Made by a program: the position numbers and the translations under genes
Part shown: piece by piece, positions 14,590 through 21,155 of the stretch
Numbering within the stretch: the stretch's first letter is position 1
Layout: the number at the start of each line of letters is the position of its first letter
The notes under the pieces: model-generated
What the model saw: only the letters and a program-made list of their open reading frames with translations
Databases searched by the model: none
Told to the model about the DNA's origin: nothing
Assembly (NCBI GenBank): GCA_033722675.1
Contig: JAWVYO010000038.1
Span: 1 to 21,808, forward strand
Direction of reading: 5' to 3'
Source: DATHYU01 sp033722675
Lineage (GTDB): Bacteria; Actinomycetota; Acidimicrobiia; Spongiisociales; UBA11373
Length of the DNA stretch: 21,808 bases

Positions 14590-14595
14590 AGGCTA
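14590..14595 (-). promoter_or_regulatory. -10 element TAGCCT for the sulfotransferase
   Basis: The hexamer is read on the - strand, 26 bases before the ATG, with a GGGAG Shine-Dalgarno between. It lies in the 64-base divergent region shared with the flippase operon, for which I see GAGG at 14617-14620 but no clear -10. Confidence 0.4.
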
Positions 14596-14627
14596 GGGAT
14601 CACCGACCGTCAAGGCGAGGCGGTGAC

Positions 14628-16169
14628 GTGCCGATCGACTCCACAGTGCACGTTCACTCGCCCTCCGTGCCCGACGGCGAGGTCGCTCGCCGCGCCGTAC
14701 GGGCCGTCGCATGGAACTACCTGTCGTGGTTCCTCACGAAGGCGCTCGTCCTCGTGTCCACCATCGTGCTCGCCCGGCTGCTCACCCCGGAGGAGTTCGG
14801 GATCGTCGGCTTCGCCACGGTGGCCATCGCCTTCCTCTCGGTGCTCCAGGACCTCGGCCTCGGTCCGGCGCTCATCCAGCGACGCGGCGACGTCACCCGG
14901 GCGGCGAGCACGGTGTTCACCGCGAACCTGCTGCTCGGGTCGTTCCTCGCCCTCGTCACGGTCCTCGGAGCCCCCCTCGTCGCAGGATGGTTCGACGAGC
15001 CCCAGGTGACGCTGCTCCTCCGCCTGCTGGGTCTCGAGTTCCTCCTCAACGCCCTCGGATCCACCCACATCGCCCTCCTGCAACGCGACCTGGCGTTCTC
15101 GCGAAAACTCGTGCCCGACGTGGGACGGGCGGTCGTGCGCGGCGGTGTGGCGATCGCCCTCGCAGCCGCAGGCGCCGGCGCCGTCTCGCTCGTGGCGGGC
15201 ACCCTCGCCGGCTCGGCGGTCGCCGCGCTGCTGGCGTGGCGCGTCCTGCCGTTCCGTCCCACGATCGAGATCGACCGGAGCCTCCTGCGGCCCCTCGCCG
15301 GGTTCGGGGTGCCGCTGCTGGGTGTCGACATCGTCCACGCGCTGGTCGGAAACCTCGACTACCTGGTGGTGGGCACGGTGCTGGGCAGCACGGCACTCGG
15401 GCTCTACACGCTCGCCTACCGCCTGCCCGAACTGCTCCTGCTCGGCGTGGTGACGGTGCTCAACAAGGCGGTGTTCCCGGCCTTCGCCGCCGTGCAGGAC
15501 CGCCCCGAGGCGCTCCGACGCGGCTTCCTCGGGTCGGTGGGGACCGTCCAGATGGTCGTGCTCCCCGTCGGCCTCGGCATGATCGTGGCCGCCGACCCCC
15601 TCGTGCGCGTCACGCTCGGGGACCAGTGGCTCGACGTGATCCCGGTGCTGCGGGTCGTTGCCGCCTTCGCGCTCGTGTCGACGACGATGGTGAGCGACGG
15701 GGACGTCTACAAGGCCATCGGCCGGCCCGGGCTCCTCGTGCGGTTCGCCGTCGCGAAGCTGGCGCTCCTCGTCCCGGCGCTGCTCGTCGGGGCCCGCCAC
15801 GGGCTGGTGTGGGTGGCGGCCGCCCACCTGGGCACCGCCGTCGTGGTGAAGGCAGCGCGGGCGGTGGTGGCCGCCCGCCTCATCGGTGTCCGGGTCCGCG
15901 ACATCGCCCGCGAGTTCGTGGCCTCGGCCCTCGCCGGCACGGCGCTCGTCGCAGTGGCGCTCCCGGTCCTGTCGGTGACGGCCGGGCTGGGTCCGTGGCC
16001 GCGACTCCTGGTCGTCGCCGCTGCCGGCGCCACGGCCTACGTCGCCGTGATCGGCCGGTTGGAACGCGACCGCATCGGCGCCCTCCTCGGCCTGCTCCGG
16101 CGGAGAATCGTTGACCGTGGGCCCGAGGATGCCGATGGGGAGCAGACGGCGTCCGGAGGACCGACGTGA
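14628..16169 (+). CDS. Polysaccharide flippase (MOP/Wzx-like)
   Basis: The 513-residue protein has about 12 to 14 hydrophobic helices and the hallmark N-terminal region of the oligosaccharide flippase family: VLARLLTPEEFGIVGFA followed by LQDLGLGPALIQRRG. Members move lipid-linked sugar units across the inner membrane for export or polymer assembly. Length and layout are normal for the family, and it ends in a short charged tail. GTG at 14628 is chosen because GAGG lies 7 bases upstream; GTG at 14646 remains possible. The gene opens a three-gene set. Its TGA overlaps the next gene's GTG by 4 bases, and that gene in turn overlaps the ATP-grasp gene, so all three are probably translated together. 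Exported substrate unknown. Confidence 0.9.
   Translation: MPIDSTVHVHSPSVPDGEVARRAVRAVAWNYLSWFLTKALVLVSTIVLARLLTPEEFGIVGFATVAIAFLSVLQDLGLGPALIQRRGDVTRAASTVFTANLLLGSFLALVTVLGAPLVAGWFDEPQVTLLLRLLGLEFLLNALGSTHIALLQRDLAFSRKLVPDVGRAVVRGGVAIALAAAGAGAVSLVAGTLAGSAVAALLAWRVLPFRPTIEIDRSLLRPLAGFGVPLLGVDIVHALVGNLDYLVVGTVLGSTALGLYTLAYRLPELLLLGVVTVLNKAVFPAFAAVQDRPEALRRGFLGSVGTVQMVVLPVGLGMIVAADPLVRVTLGDQWLDVIPVLRVVAAFALVSTTMVSDGDVYKAIGRPGLLVRFAVAKLALLVPALLVGARHGLVWVAAAHLGTAVVVKAARAVVAARLIGVRVRDIAREFVASALAGTALVAVALPVLSVTAGLGPWPRLLVVAAAGATAYVAVIGRLERDRIGALLGLLRRRIVDRGPEDADGEQTASGGPT
16155..16160 (+). promoter_or_regulatory. Ribosome binding site GGAGGA for the GTG at 16166
   Basis: A strong Shine-Dalgarno 5 bases before the GTG lies inside the flippase coding end and fixes this start. 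Confidence 0.7.
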
Positions 16170-16855
16170 GCGCGCTGCGCCCCGACCGAAGTGTGATCGC
16201 CACCTACGCGGTGGCGGCGGTGACGTTCGTCGTGGTCTTCCTCGCCTTCCCCGGCCACCGTGACGGCCTCCTCGTGGAGGACGGTCCGCTCGAGACCCTC
16301 ACCGCCGGCGTCTTCGTGATCGCGGCCGGAGTCGGCGTCCTCGCCATCCGCCGCTCCGGGGGCACGGCTCGCCGTGTCGCCTGGACGGTCACCGTCTTCG
16401 CCACGCTCGCCTTCCTCGACGAGATCTCCTTCGGCTTCCGACTGTTCGACATCACGCCGCCGCGGATCATGGACATCGACGTCGACAGCCTCCACGACGT
16501 CTTCGACCTCGCGGAGCGGGCCGCTGAACGGGCCGGCATCGGCCGCACCGGCCTCGCGGCGCTGACGCTCGCCCTCGCCGGTGTGCTGGTGGCCGTCGTC
16601 GTCCGCTCCGGTCGCCTGCCCCAGCTGGTGGCCTGGGTGGGCGACCACCCCGCCGTCGCCTGGATCGGGATCTCCGTCGGACTGCTCGTGACCGCCGTCG
16701 GGCTCGACCTCCTCGGGACGACCGACCCCATGCGTCTCGGCGAGGAGCTCCTGGAGCTCGCCGGCGCCAGCGCCGCCGTCCAGGCGGCCCGCCGCCTCCG
16801 CAGCCGGACGCCGCTCTCGCTCGTTCCCGCAGATCCCCTCGTCCCGGCGCCATGA
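16166..16855 (+). CDS. Conserved-looking membrane protein of unknown function
   Basis: The 229-residue protein has about five hydrophobic segments: 11-29, 46-62, 72-88, 129-147 and 161-184. Two polar motifs stand out. EDGPLE (38-43) lies at the membrane surface before helix 2, and LDEISFGFR (84-92) lies at the end of helix 3. Similar acidic patterns (EDGxxE and EEISWGQR-like) occur in a bacterial membrane family I recall only as uncharacterised. Acidic residues at helix ends could bind metal or a lipid phosphate (inference). The GTG start overlaps the flippase stop and has GGAGGA 5 bases upstream. The stop overlaps the ATP-grasp ATG in an ATGA. Tight coupling with the flippase and ATP-grasp genes suggests a shared envelope-related task. 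Confidence 0.8.
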   Translation: MSALRPDRSVIATYAVAAVTFVVVFLAFPGHRDGLLVEDGPLETLTAGVFVIAAGVGVLAIRRSGGTARRVAWTVTVFATLAFLDEISFGFRLFDITPPRIMDIDVDSLHDVFDLAERAAERAGIGRTGLAALTLALAGVLVAVVVRSGRLPQLVAWVGDHPAVAWIGISVGLLVTAVGLDLLGTTDPMRLGEELLELAGASAAVQAARRLRSRTPLSLVPADPLVPAP

Positions 16856-18039
16856 CCCGGGTCCTCGTCGTCGGCGACTACCGCCAGACCCTCTCGATCG
16901 CCCGGTCCCTCGCCCGTCGGGGCGACACCGTGATCGCCGGGCTCGCGGAGGGCCGCCCCTCCAGCGTGCGCCGCAGCCGGGCAGTGTCGACGCACTGGTC
17001 CCACCCGCCGCTCCGCGGGGTCGGGTTCGCCGACGCCCTGGAGCGGGCCGTCGACCGCCACCGCCCCGACGTGGTGTTCCCCGTCGGCGACCTGGAGATC
17101 GGGTGGTTCGCCGCCCACGACGACGTGGTGTCGATCCCCGTGGCGATGCCGCACGCGCGCATCGTGCGCACCTGTCAGGACAAGCCCGACCTCATCGACC
17201 TGGTCCGCCGTCTCGACGTGCCGACGGCGGCGTCGGTGACGGTCGGGGACCTCGCCGGCCTCCGGACCGCGGCCGAGCAGGTCGGCTACCCCGTCTTCGT
17301 GAAGCCCTTCGACACGCTGCTGCGCTTCGACGGGCGCAAGGGCCTGGACGCCGCCGATCCCGAGTCGCTGGCCGCCGTCTTCGAGGACTGGCCGGAGGGC
17401 CACGACCGCGTCATCGTGCAGCGCTACGTGGCGGGGACCCGCCACAACCTCTACTTCGCGGCCCACCGGGGCGAGCTGCTCGGGATGTCACAGGTCCGCA
17501 TCGACCGCACCGACACTCCCGACGGCACGGGCCTCGCGGTGGACGGTCGCACCATCCCCCTCGACCCGCGACTCGTCGCCGCGACGGCACGGCTCACGAA
17601 GGACCTCAAGTACACGGGCGTGGGGTGCACGCAGTTCCTCGTACGCGAGGACGGCTCCTCGTCGTTCCTCGAACTCAATCCCCGGCTCGGAGCCAACTTC
17701 GCCGTCGCCCGGGCGGCGGGACTCGACCTCGCTCCCATGGCGGTCGACCTCGCCCTCGACCGGCCGGTGGAGCCGGTCGCCACCCGCGCCGGCGTCCGCT
17801 ACGCGTGGAGCCTCGGCGAGCTGGACGGACTCGTCGACGCCCTCGCCGACGGCACCGTGTCGCGTCGGCAGATCCCGGCCCGAATCCTCCGCATGGTCCG
17901 CACCGCGGTCGCCGCCGACGTCCACGTGGTGTGGTCGTGGCGGGATCCCGGCCCGGCGTTCGAAGGTCTCTGGCGGCTGACCGGCAGGCGCGTCGTCAAC
18001 CGTCTCCGTCGTCGTTCCCGCGGTCGTGCCTCCAGCTGA
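16852..18039 (+). CDS. ATP-grasp ligase-like protein
   Basis: The 395-residue protein has a pre-ATP-grasp Rossmann-like N-terminus (MTRVLVVGDYRQ, FPVGDLEIGW) followed by the ATP-grasp fold. Lys111 (CQDKPDL) and Lys151 (YPVFVKPFD) are the expected ATP-binding lysines. The metal and catalytic stretch FLELNPRLGANFAVA (272-286) supplies Glu274, Asn276 and Arg278. The family forms amide, ester or related bonds through an acyl-phosphate. Overall it resembles carbamoyl-phosphate-synthase-type or amino-acid ligases seen in cell-surface and secondary-metabolite clusters, but no substrate can be named. After residue 300 an arginine-rich helical tail follows. The ATG overlaps the stop of the membrane protein gene. 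The last 44 bases overlap the convergent DUF6328 gene. Its pairing with a flippase suggests modification of an exported glycan or lipid intermediate (inference). Confidence 0.87.
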   Translation: MTRVLVVGDYRQTLSIARSLARRGDTVIAGLAEGRPSSVRRSRAVSTHWSHPPLRGVGFADALERAVDRHRPDVVFPVGDLEIGWFAAHDDVVSIPVAMPHARIVRTCQDKPDLIDLVRRLDVPTAASVTVGDLAGLRTAAEQVGYPVFVKPFDTLLRFDGRKGLDAADPESLAAVFEDWPEGHDRVIVQRYVAGTRHNLYFAAHRGELLGMSQVRIDRTDTPDGTGLAVDGRTIPLDPRLVAATARLTKDLKYTGVGCTQFLVREDGSSSFLELNPRLGANFAVARAAGLDLAPMAVDLALDRPVEPVATRAGVRYAWSLGELDGLVDALADGTVSRRQIPARILRMVRTAVAADVHVVWSWRDPGPAFEGLWRLTGRRVVNRLRRRSRGRASS

Positions 18040-18496
18040 CGAGCGGTAGATAGAACCACGCCCACCCCGCCACGAGGGCGATCGCTGCCGCGGGTGCGGC
18101 CGCCCAGGCCGCCGTGAAGATCACCGTGACCGCCAGGTACACCGAGGCGGTGAGGGCGATGAGGAACGAAGCGGTGCCGATGTTGGCGAGCCGGGCCGCG
18201 ACCGCCAGGTGGGACTCGTGCTCTCGCTTGAGACCCGTGACCCGTGCGCGCGCCCGCTGGTGGGCGCTCGGCGAGATGAGCAGCACCGACGCCACCGCCG
18301 CCGTGACCAGGGCGACGAAGTACGTCACGGTCTCGAGGTCGGGCAGGTCGGCGAAGCGGGCCTGGAGCGGGAGGGTCAGGAGGAACGCGAAGAGGACCTG
18401 CACACCCGGGAGCGTCGTCCTGAGGCCCTCCATCAGCGCGCGGAAGCGCTCGTCGACCTGACCGTCCCTCGCCACGTCCGGCCCGCCGTCGCTCAC
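17996..18496 (-). CDS. DUF6328 family membrane protein
   Basis: The 166-residue protein has four hydrophobic helices, at about 34-50, 62-83, 106-130 and 137-158. The conserved LPGVQVLFAFLLTLPLQARF begins at residue 39 and is followed by LLISPSAHQRARAR (82-95); this is the pattern of the DUF6328 family, common in actinobacteria. Function is unknown. The first 30 residues are polar and the C-terminal tail is acidic (NDDGDG). The GTG start at 18496 overlaps the TGA of the upstream 56-residue gene by 4 bases, which suggests coupled translation and a joint role in the membrane. The 3' end overlaps the ATP-grasp gene by 44 bases in a convergent layout. Confidence 0.85.
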   Translation of the reverse strand: MSDGGPDVARDGQVDERFRALMEGLRTTLPGVQVLFAFLLTLPLQARFADLPDLETVTYFVALVTAAVASVLLISPSAHQRARARVTGLKREHESHLAVAARLANIGTASFLIALTASVYLAVTVIFTAAWAAAPAAAIALVAGWAWFYLPLVSWRHDRGNDDGDG

Positions 18497-18663
18497 AGCT
18501 CGTCGACCGTCTCCTCGACCTTCCGCGAGAGGCGGACGCCGACGACCACCCCCACGATCACGAGGATGCCGGCGAGGATGAGGAGCCACCAGAGCACGTC
18601 GACGAGGATGCCGAGGGTGGCGAGAAGGATGGCGACCAGCAGGATGACGATGAGCGTGCCGAT
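18493..18663 (-). CDS. 56-residue two-helix membrane protein, apparent ATC start
   Basis: A short open frame encodes two closely spaced hydrophobic helices (about 3-21 and 24-44, split by a VDVLWW turn) and an acidic, charged tail, RLSRKVEETVDEL. There is no ATG, GTG or TTG between the preceding in-frame stop and the first helix. GGAGG sits 5 bases before an ATC codon at 18663, which would give a protein beginning M-G-T-L-I-V. The stop TGA overlaps the GTG of the DUF6328 gene by 4 bases, strong evidence that this frame is translated. No named family is recognised. It may partner the DUF6328 protein. The alternative is that the frame is a relic, but sequence style and coupling argue against that. 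Confidence 0.62.
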   Translation of the reverse strand: MGTLIVILLVAILLATLGILVDVLWWLLILAGILVIVGVVVGVRLSRKVEETVDEL

Positions 18664-18668
18664 GGGAG

Positions 18669-18673
18669 CCTCC
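18669..18673 (-). promoter_or_regulatory. Shine-Dalgarno GGAGG ahead of an ATC codon
   Basis: It lies 5 bases before the ATC at 18663 on the - strand, the same spacing as in front of the zinc finger ATG and the GTG at 16166. No ordinary start codon is available in frame nearby. Confidence 0.55.
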
Positions 18674-18744
18674 GGGTGGACGTCGCATGCGTCCTACCCC
18701 CCGAACCCGTGGCGCAAACCTCAGGACTTGCCGGAATCCGCGCA

Positions 18745-18750
18745 TACCCT
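18745..18750 (+). promoter_or_regulatory. -10 element TACCCT for the cytochrome gene
   Basis: The hexamer ends 6 bases before the GTG at 18757, implying a leaderless transcript and settling the start over an upstream in-frame ATG at 18676. The 93-base region 18664-18756 is shared with the divergent small membrane protein gene. Confidence 0.5.
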
Positions 18751-18756
18751 GCGGTC

Positions 18757-19143
18757 GTGGTTCGCCGCATCCCCTTCCTCGTCGTGCTCGTCCTCGTCCT
18801 GGCGGCCTGCGGAGGCGACGAGGCGGTGTCGTCGCGGCGGGATCCCGCCGCCGTCGCTGCGGGTGCCGAACTCTTCCAGGCGAACTGCGCCGAGTGCCAC
18901 GGCGTCGACCTGACGGGAACGGATACCGGCCCCCCACTCCTGCACCGGTACTACGCCCCCAACCACCACGCCGACGAGGCCTTCCAGCGCGCCGTCCTCG
19001 TGGGCGTCGTGGCCCATCATTGGGACTTCGGCCCGATGGAACCGGTGGACGGTCTCGACCGTGCCGACGTGTCGCTGATCATCGAGTACGTGCGGGCGGA
19101 ACAGGAGGCAGCCGGGATCTTCGAGGACCCCTCGATTCCCTGA
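18757..19143 (+). CDS. Lipoprotein c-type cytochrome
   Basis: The 128-residue precursor has a short signal peptide ending in the lipobox VLAAC (Cys18), so it should be anchored on the outer membrane face. The haem site NCAECHG has Cys44, Cys47 and His48. A likely sixth ligand is Met94 in FGPMEPV, followed by the C-terminal helix VSLIIEYVRAEQ typical of class I cytochrome c. It would pass single electrons between respiratory or other redox partners, which are not encoded nearby. The GTG start is set by the TACCCT hexamer 6 bases upstream and by the signal peptide; an upstream ATG at 18676 would add a non-signal-like extension. The orphan setting gives no clue to its electron donor. Confidence 0.9.
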   Translation: MVRRIPFLVVLVLVLAACGGDEAVSSRRDPAAVAAGAELFQANCAECHGVDLTGTDTGPPLLHRYYAPNHHADEAFQRAVLVGVVAHHWDFGPMEPVDGLDRADVSLIIEYVRAEQEAAGIFEDPSIP

Positions 19144-19187
19144 GTCCGGGCCGCGTTCGTGTCACGGTCGCGCGGCATGGTGGAAGC

Positions 19188-20300
19188 ATGGAAGCACGGC
19201 TCATCATCGAGGCGATCGGCCTCGCCGAGCAGGCCAACGAGGGCGTCGCAGGCATCGTCCGCGAGCCCGCCGAGACCCGACGGCTGCTCGATCTCTACGT
19301 CCGTCTGGAACGCCTCGCCGCCTACGGCAAGGCGACGCTCTCGGCCCGGGTGGGCGACGCCACCCGCCTCGCCCGGAGCCAGGGGACGTCGGTGGGGGCG
19401 GCGCGCCGGGCGATCGACACCGGCCGAGCCCTCGCCGCCGAGCCCCGGCTCGCCGAGGCGACCCGGCGCGGTGACGTCTCCGTCGACCAGGCGGGCGAGA
19501 TCGCCGCGGCGGCGTCGGCCGATCCCGGAGCCCTCGACGACCTGCTCGACACCGCGCGCACCGAGTCCTTCCGCACGCTCCGCGACCGTGCCCGCTCCGT
19601 TCGATTGCAGGCGGGCGACCGCGAAGCGCTCGCCTCACGGCAGCGCCGGGCCCGCAGGCTCCGCCACTGGATCGGCGACGGGGGCATGGTCCGACTGGAC
19701 GCCGCCCTGGAGCCGCATGTCGGAGCGGCGGTCGTCTCCCGCATCGAACGCGAGGCGAACCGGATCGCCCGCCGGTCGGAGGAGTCCGAGCCCTTCGAGC
19801 GCCACCTCGCCGACGGTCTCGCCGCCTCCGTGTCCGGCGACGACGCCCCTTCGAAGGCGGAGGTCGTGGTGCTCGTCAGCCACGAGGTGGTCGCCCGCGG
19901 CTGGTCCGACGTCGAAGAGGACGAACACTGCGCGATCCCGGGCGTCGGGCCGATAGCGCCGTCGATGGCCCGCCGACTCGCCGACGACGCCTTCCTCACC
20001 GGGGTCGTGTGCGATGGCACCGACCTCCGCCAGATGAAGCGGTGGACCCGATCCATCCCGGTCGAGGTCCGGCTCGCCCTGCACCTGGGCGAGGCTCCCG
20101 GCTTCGCCGGTCCCGCATGCGTGGACTGCGGCAACCGCTTCCGCCTCGAGGTCGACCACGTCGATCCGGTGGCCAACGGCGGTCCGACGTCGCTCCCCAA
20201 CACCGAACTCCGATGCGAGGCGTGCCACCGGCGCAAGACCCGCGACGACCGCGCCGCAGGGATGCTCGCGGGATCGCCCGCGCCGGCACGAGGTCCGTGA
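19188..20300 (+). CDS. HNH endonuclease-domain protein (DUF222-like)
   Basis: The 370-residue protein has a long helical N-terminal region with RLAEATRRGDVSVDQAGEIA (around 85-105), which resembles DUF222 of actinobacterial HNH proteins. An HNH domain lies at the C-terminus. Cys311 and Cys314 pair with Cys343 and Cys346 as the zinc knuckle. Asp323-His324, Asn338 and His347 supply the catalytic H-N-H set in LEVDHVDPVANGG and CEACHRRKT. HNH domains cut DNA at a metal site. Proteins of this build are often present in many copies in actinobacteria (13E12-like repeat families), and their biological role is unsettled. The ATG at 19188 is the first in frame after the preceding gene. A weak CATGGT hexamer lies 6 bases upstream. 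No terminal repeats mark it as part of a mobile element. Confidence 0.87.
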   Translation: MEARLIIEAIGLAEQANEGVAGIVREPAETRRLLDLYVRLERLAAYGKATLSARVGDATRLARSQGTSVGAARRAIDTGRALAAEPRLAEATRRGDVSVDQAGEIAAAASADPGALDDLLDTARTESFRTLRDRARSVRLQAGDREALASRQRRARRLRHWIGDGGMVRLDAALEPHVGAAVVSRIEREANRIARRSEESEPFERHLADGLAASVSGDDAPSKAEVVVLVSHEVVARGWSDVEEDEHCAIPGVGPIAPSMARRLADDAFLTGVVCDGTDLRQMKRWTRSIPVEVRLALHLGEAPGFAGPACVDCGNRFRLEVDHVDPVANGGPTSLPNTELRCEACHRRKTRDDRAAGMLAGSPAPARGP

Positions 20301-20381
20301 ACTCGCGGTCGGCTCCGCCGATCGTGCGAGGGGGATGGACGCAAGCGGCAGACGTCCCCGGTGTCCGGCGGCCGCCGCTGT

Positions 20382-20387
20382 CATACT
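20382..20387 (+). promoter_or_regulatory. -10-like CATACT for the enoyl-CoA hydratase gene
   Basis: The hexamer ends 6 bases before the ATG at 20394, consistent with a leaderless two-gene transcript. The remaining 20301-20381 bases show no clear structure. Confidence 0.45.
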
Positions 20388-20393
20388 CGTCGC

Positions 20394-21155
20394 ATGAGCG
20401 ACGTACTGATCACCACAGCCGACGGGGTGGCGACGATCACCCTTGACCGCCCGGAGCGCCGAAACGCCCTCTCGCTCGAGTTCATGAACGAACTCATCGG
20501 GACGCTGAAGGGCTTGGACGACTCCGCCGAGGTGGTGGTGATCGCCGGCAACGGACCGGCGTTCTCCGCCGGACACGACCTGAACGAGATCGTCGGCGGC
20601 GAACCCGCGTTCTTCGCCGAGCTCTTCGCGGTGTGCACCGAGCTCATGCAGACGATCCACCGCATCCCCCAACCCGTCATCGCCCGGGTGCACGGCATCG
20701 CCACGGCCGCCGGCTGTCAGCTCGTCGCATCGTGCGATCTCGCCGTCGCGGCCGACACCGCCGTGTTCGCCACCCCCGGCGTGAAGATCGGACTGTTCTG
20801 CTCGACCCCGATGGTGCCGATCAGCCGGGCCGTCGGCCGCAAACGCGCCATGCAGATGCTGCTCACGGGCGAGCCCATCGACGCCTCGACCGCCGAGCAG
20901 TGGGGCCTCATCAACGCAGCGGTTCCGGCCGACCAGCTCGACGACCACCTCGACACCCTCATCGCCCAGATCCAGCGGTTCAGCCCCACGGTGATCGGCA
21001 TCGGCAAGGAGACGTTCTACTCCCAGATCGACCTCGAGGAGGACGAGGCCTACGACCTCACGAAGACGGTCATGGCCGAGAACGCCGCACACGCCGACGC
21101 CCAGGAGGGCATGTCGGCCTTCCTCGAGAAGCGATCGCCGAACTGGCAGCGATGA
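20394..21155 (+). CDS. Enoyl-CoA hydratase/isomerase family protein, ECHDC3-like
   Basis: The 253-residue crotonase-fold protein has both oxyanion-hole regions, FSAGHDL (57-63) and HGIATAAG (100-107). The two catalytic glutamates of classical enoyl-CoA hydratase are missing: the first position is Gln109 (GCQLVASCDLA) and the second is Gly129 (TPGVKIG). The stretch ATAAGCQLVASCD with GLFCSTP matches the ECHDC3 branch as I recall it. It probably binds an acyl-CoA and stabilises an enolate or thioester without ordinary hydration; the reaction is unknown. The ATG at 20394 fits the domain start and the CATACT hexamer; an earlier ATG at 20361 lies upstream of that hexamer. The stop overlaps the acyl-CoA synthetase ATG in an ATGA, so the two probably act on the same acyl group. 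Confidence 0.9.
   Translation: MSDVLITTADGVATITLDRPERRNALSLEFMNELIGTLKGLDDSAEVVVIAGNGPAFSAGHDLNEIVGGEPAFFAELFAVCTELMQTIHRIPQPVIARVHGIATAAGCQLVASCDLAVAADTAVFATPGVKIGLFCSTPMVPISRAVGRKRAMQMLLTGEPIDASTAEQWGLINAAVPADQLDDHLDTLIAQIQRFSPTVIGIGKETFYSQIDLEEDEAYDLTKTVMAENAAHADAQEGMSAFLEKRSPNWQR

Noticed and set aside
8496..14603. A - strand frame open for about 2035 codons through the cyclase and sulfotransferase region
   Set aside because: Only the last ~290 codons match a protein family (phosphoesterase). The rest is antisense to the cyclase, with low-complexity Arg/Gly/Pro composition, an artefact of high GC in which stop codons are rare.
14406..14627. Extension of the flippase into the sulfotransferase start
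   Set aside because: It would overlap the divergent gene and shared promoter region; GTG at 14628 has a ribosome site and a family-like N-terminus.
19188..20300. HNH protein as part of a mobile element or homing intron
   Set aside because: No terminal repeats, target duplication, split gene or intron structure is visible around it.
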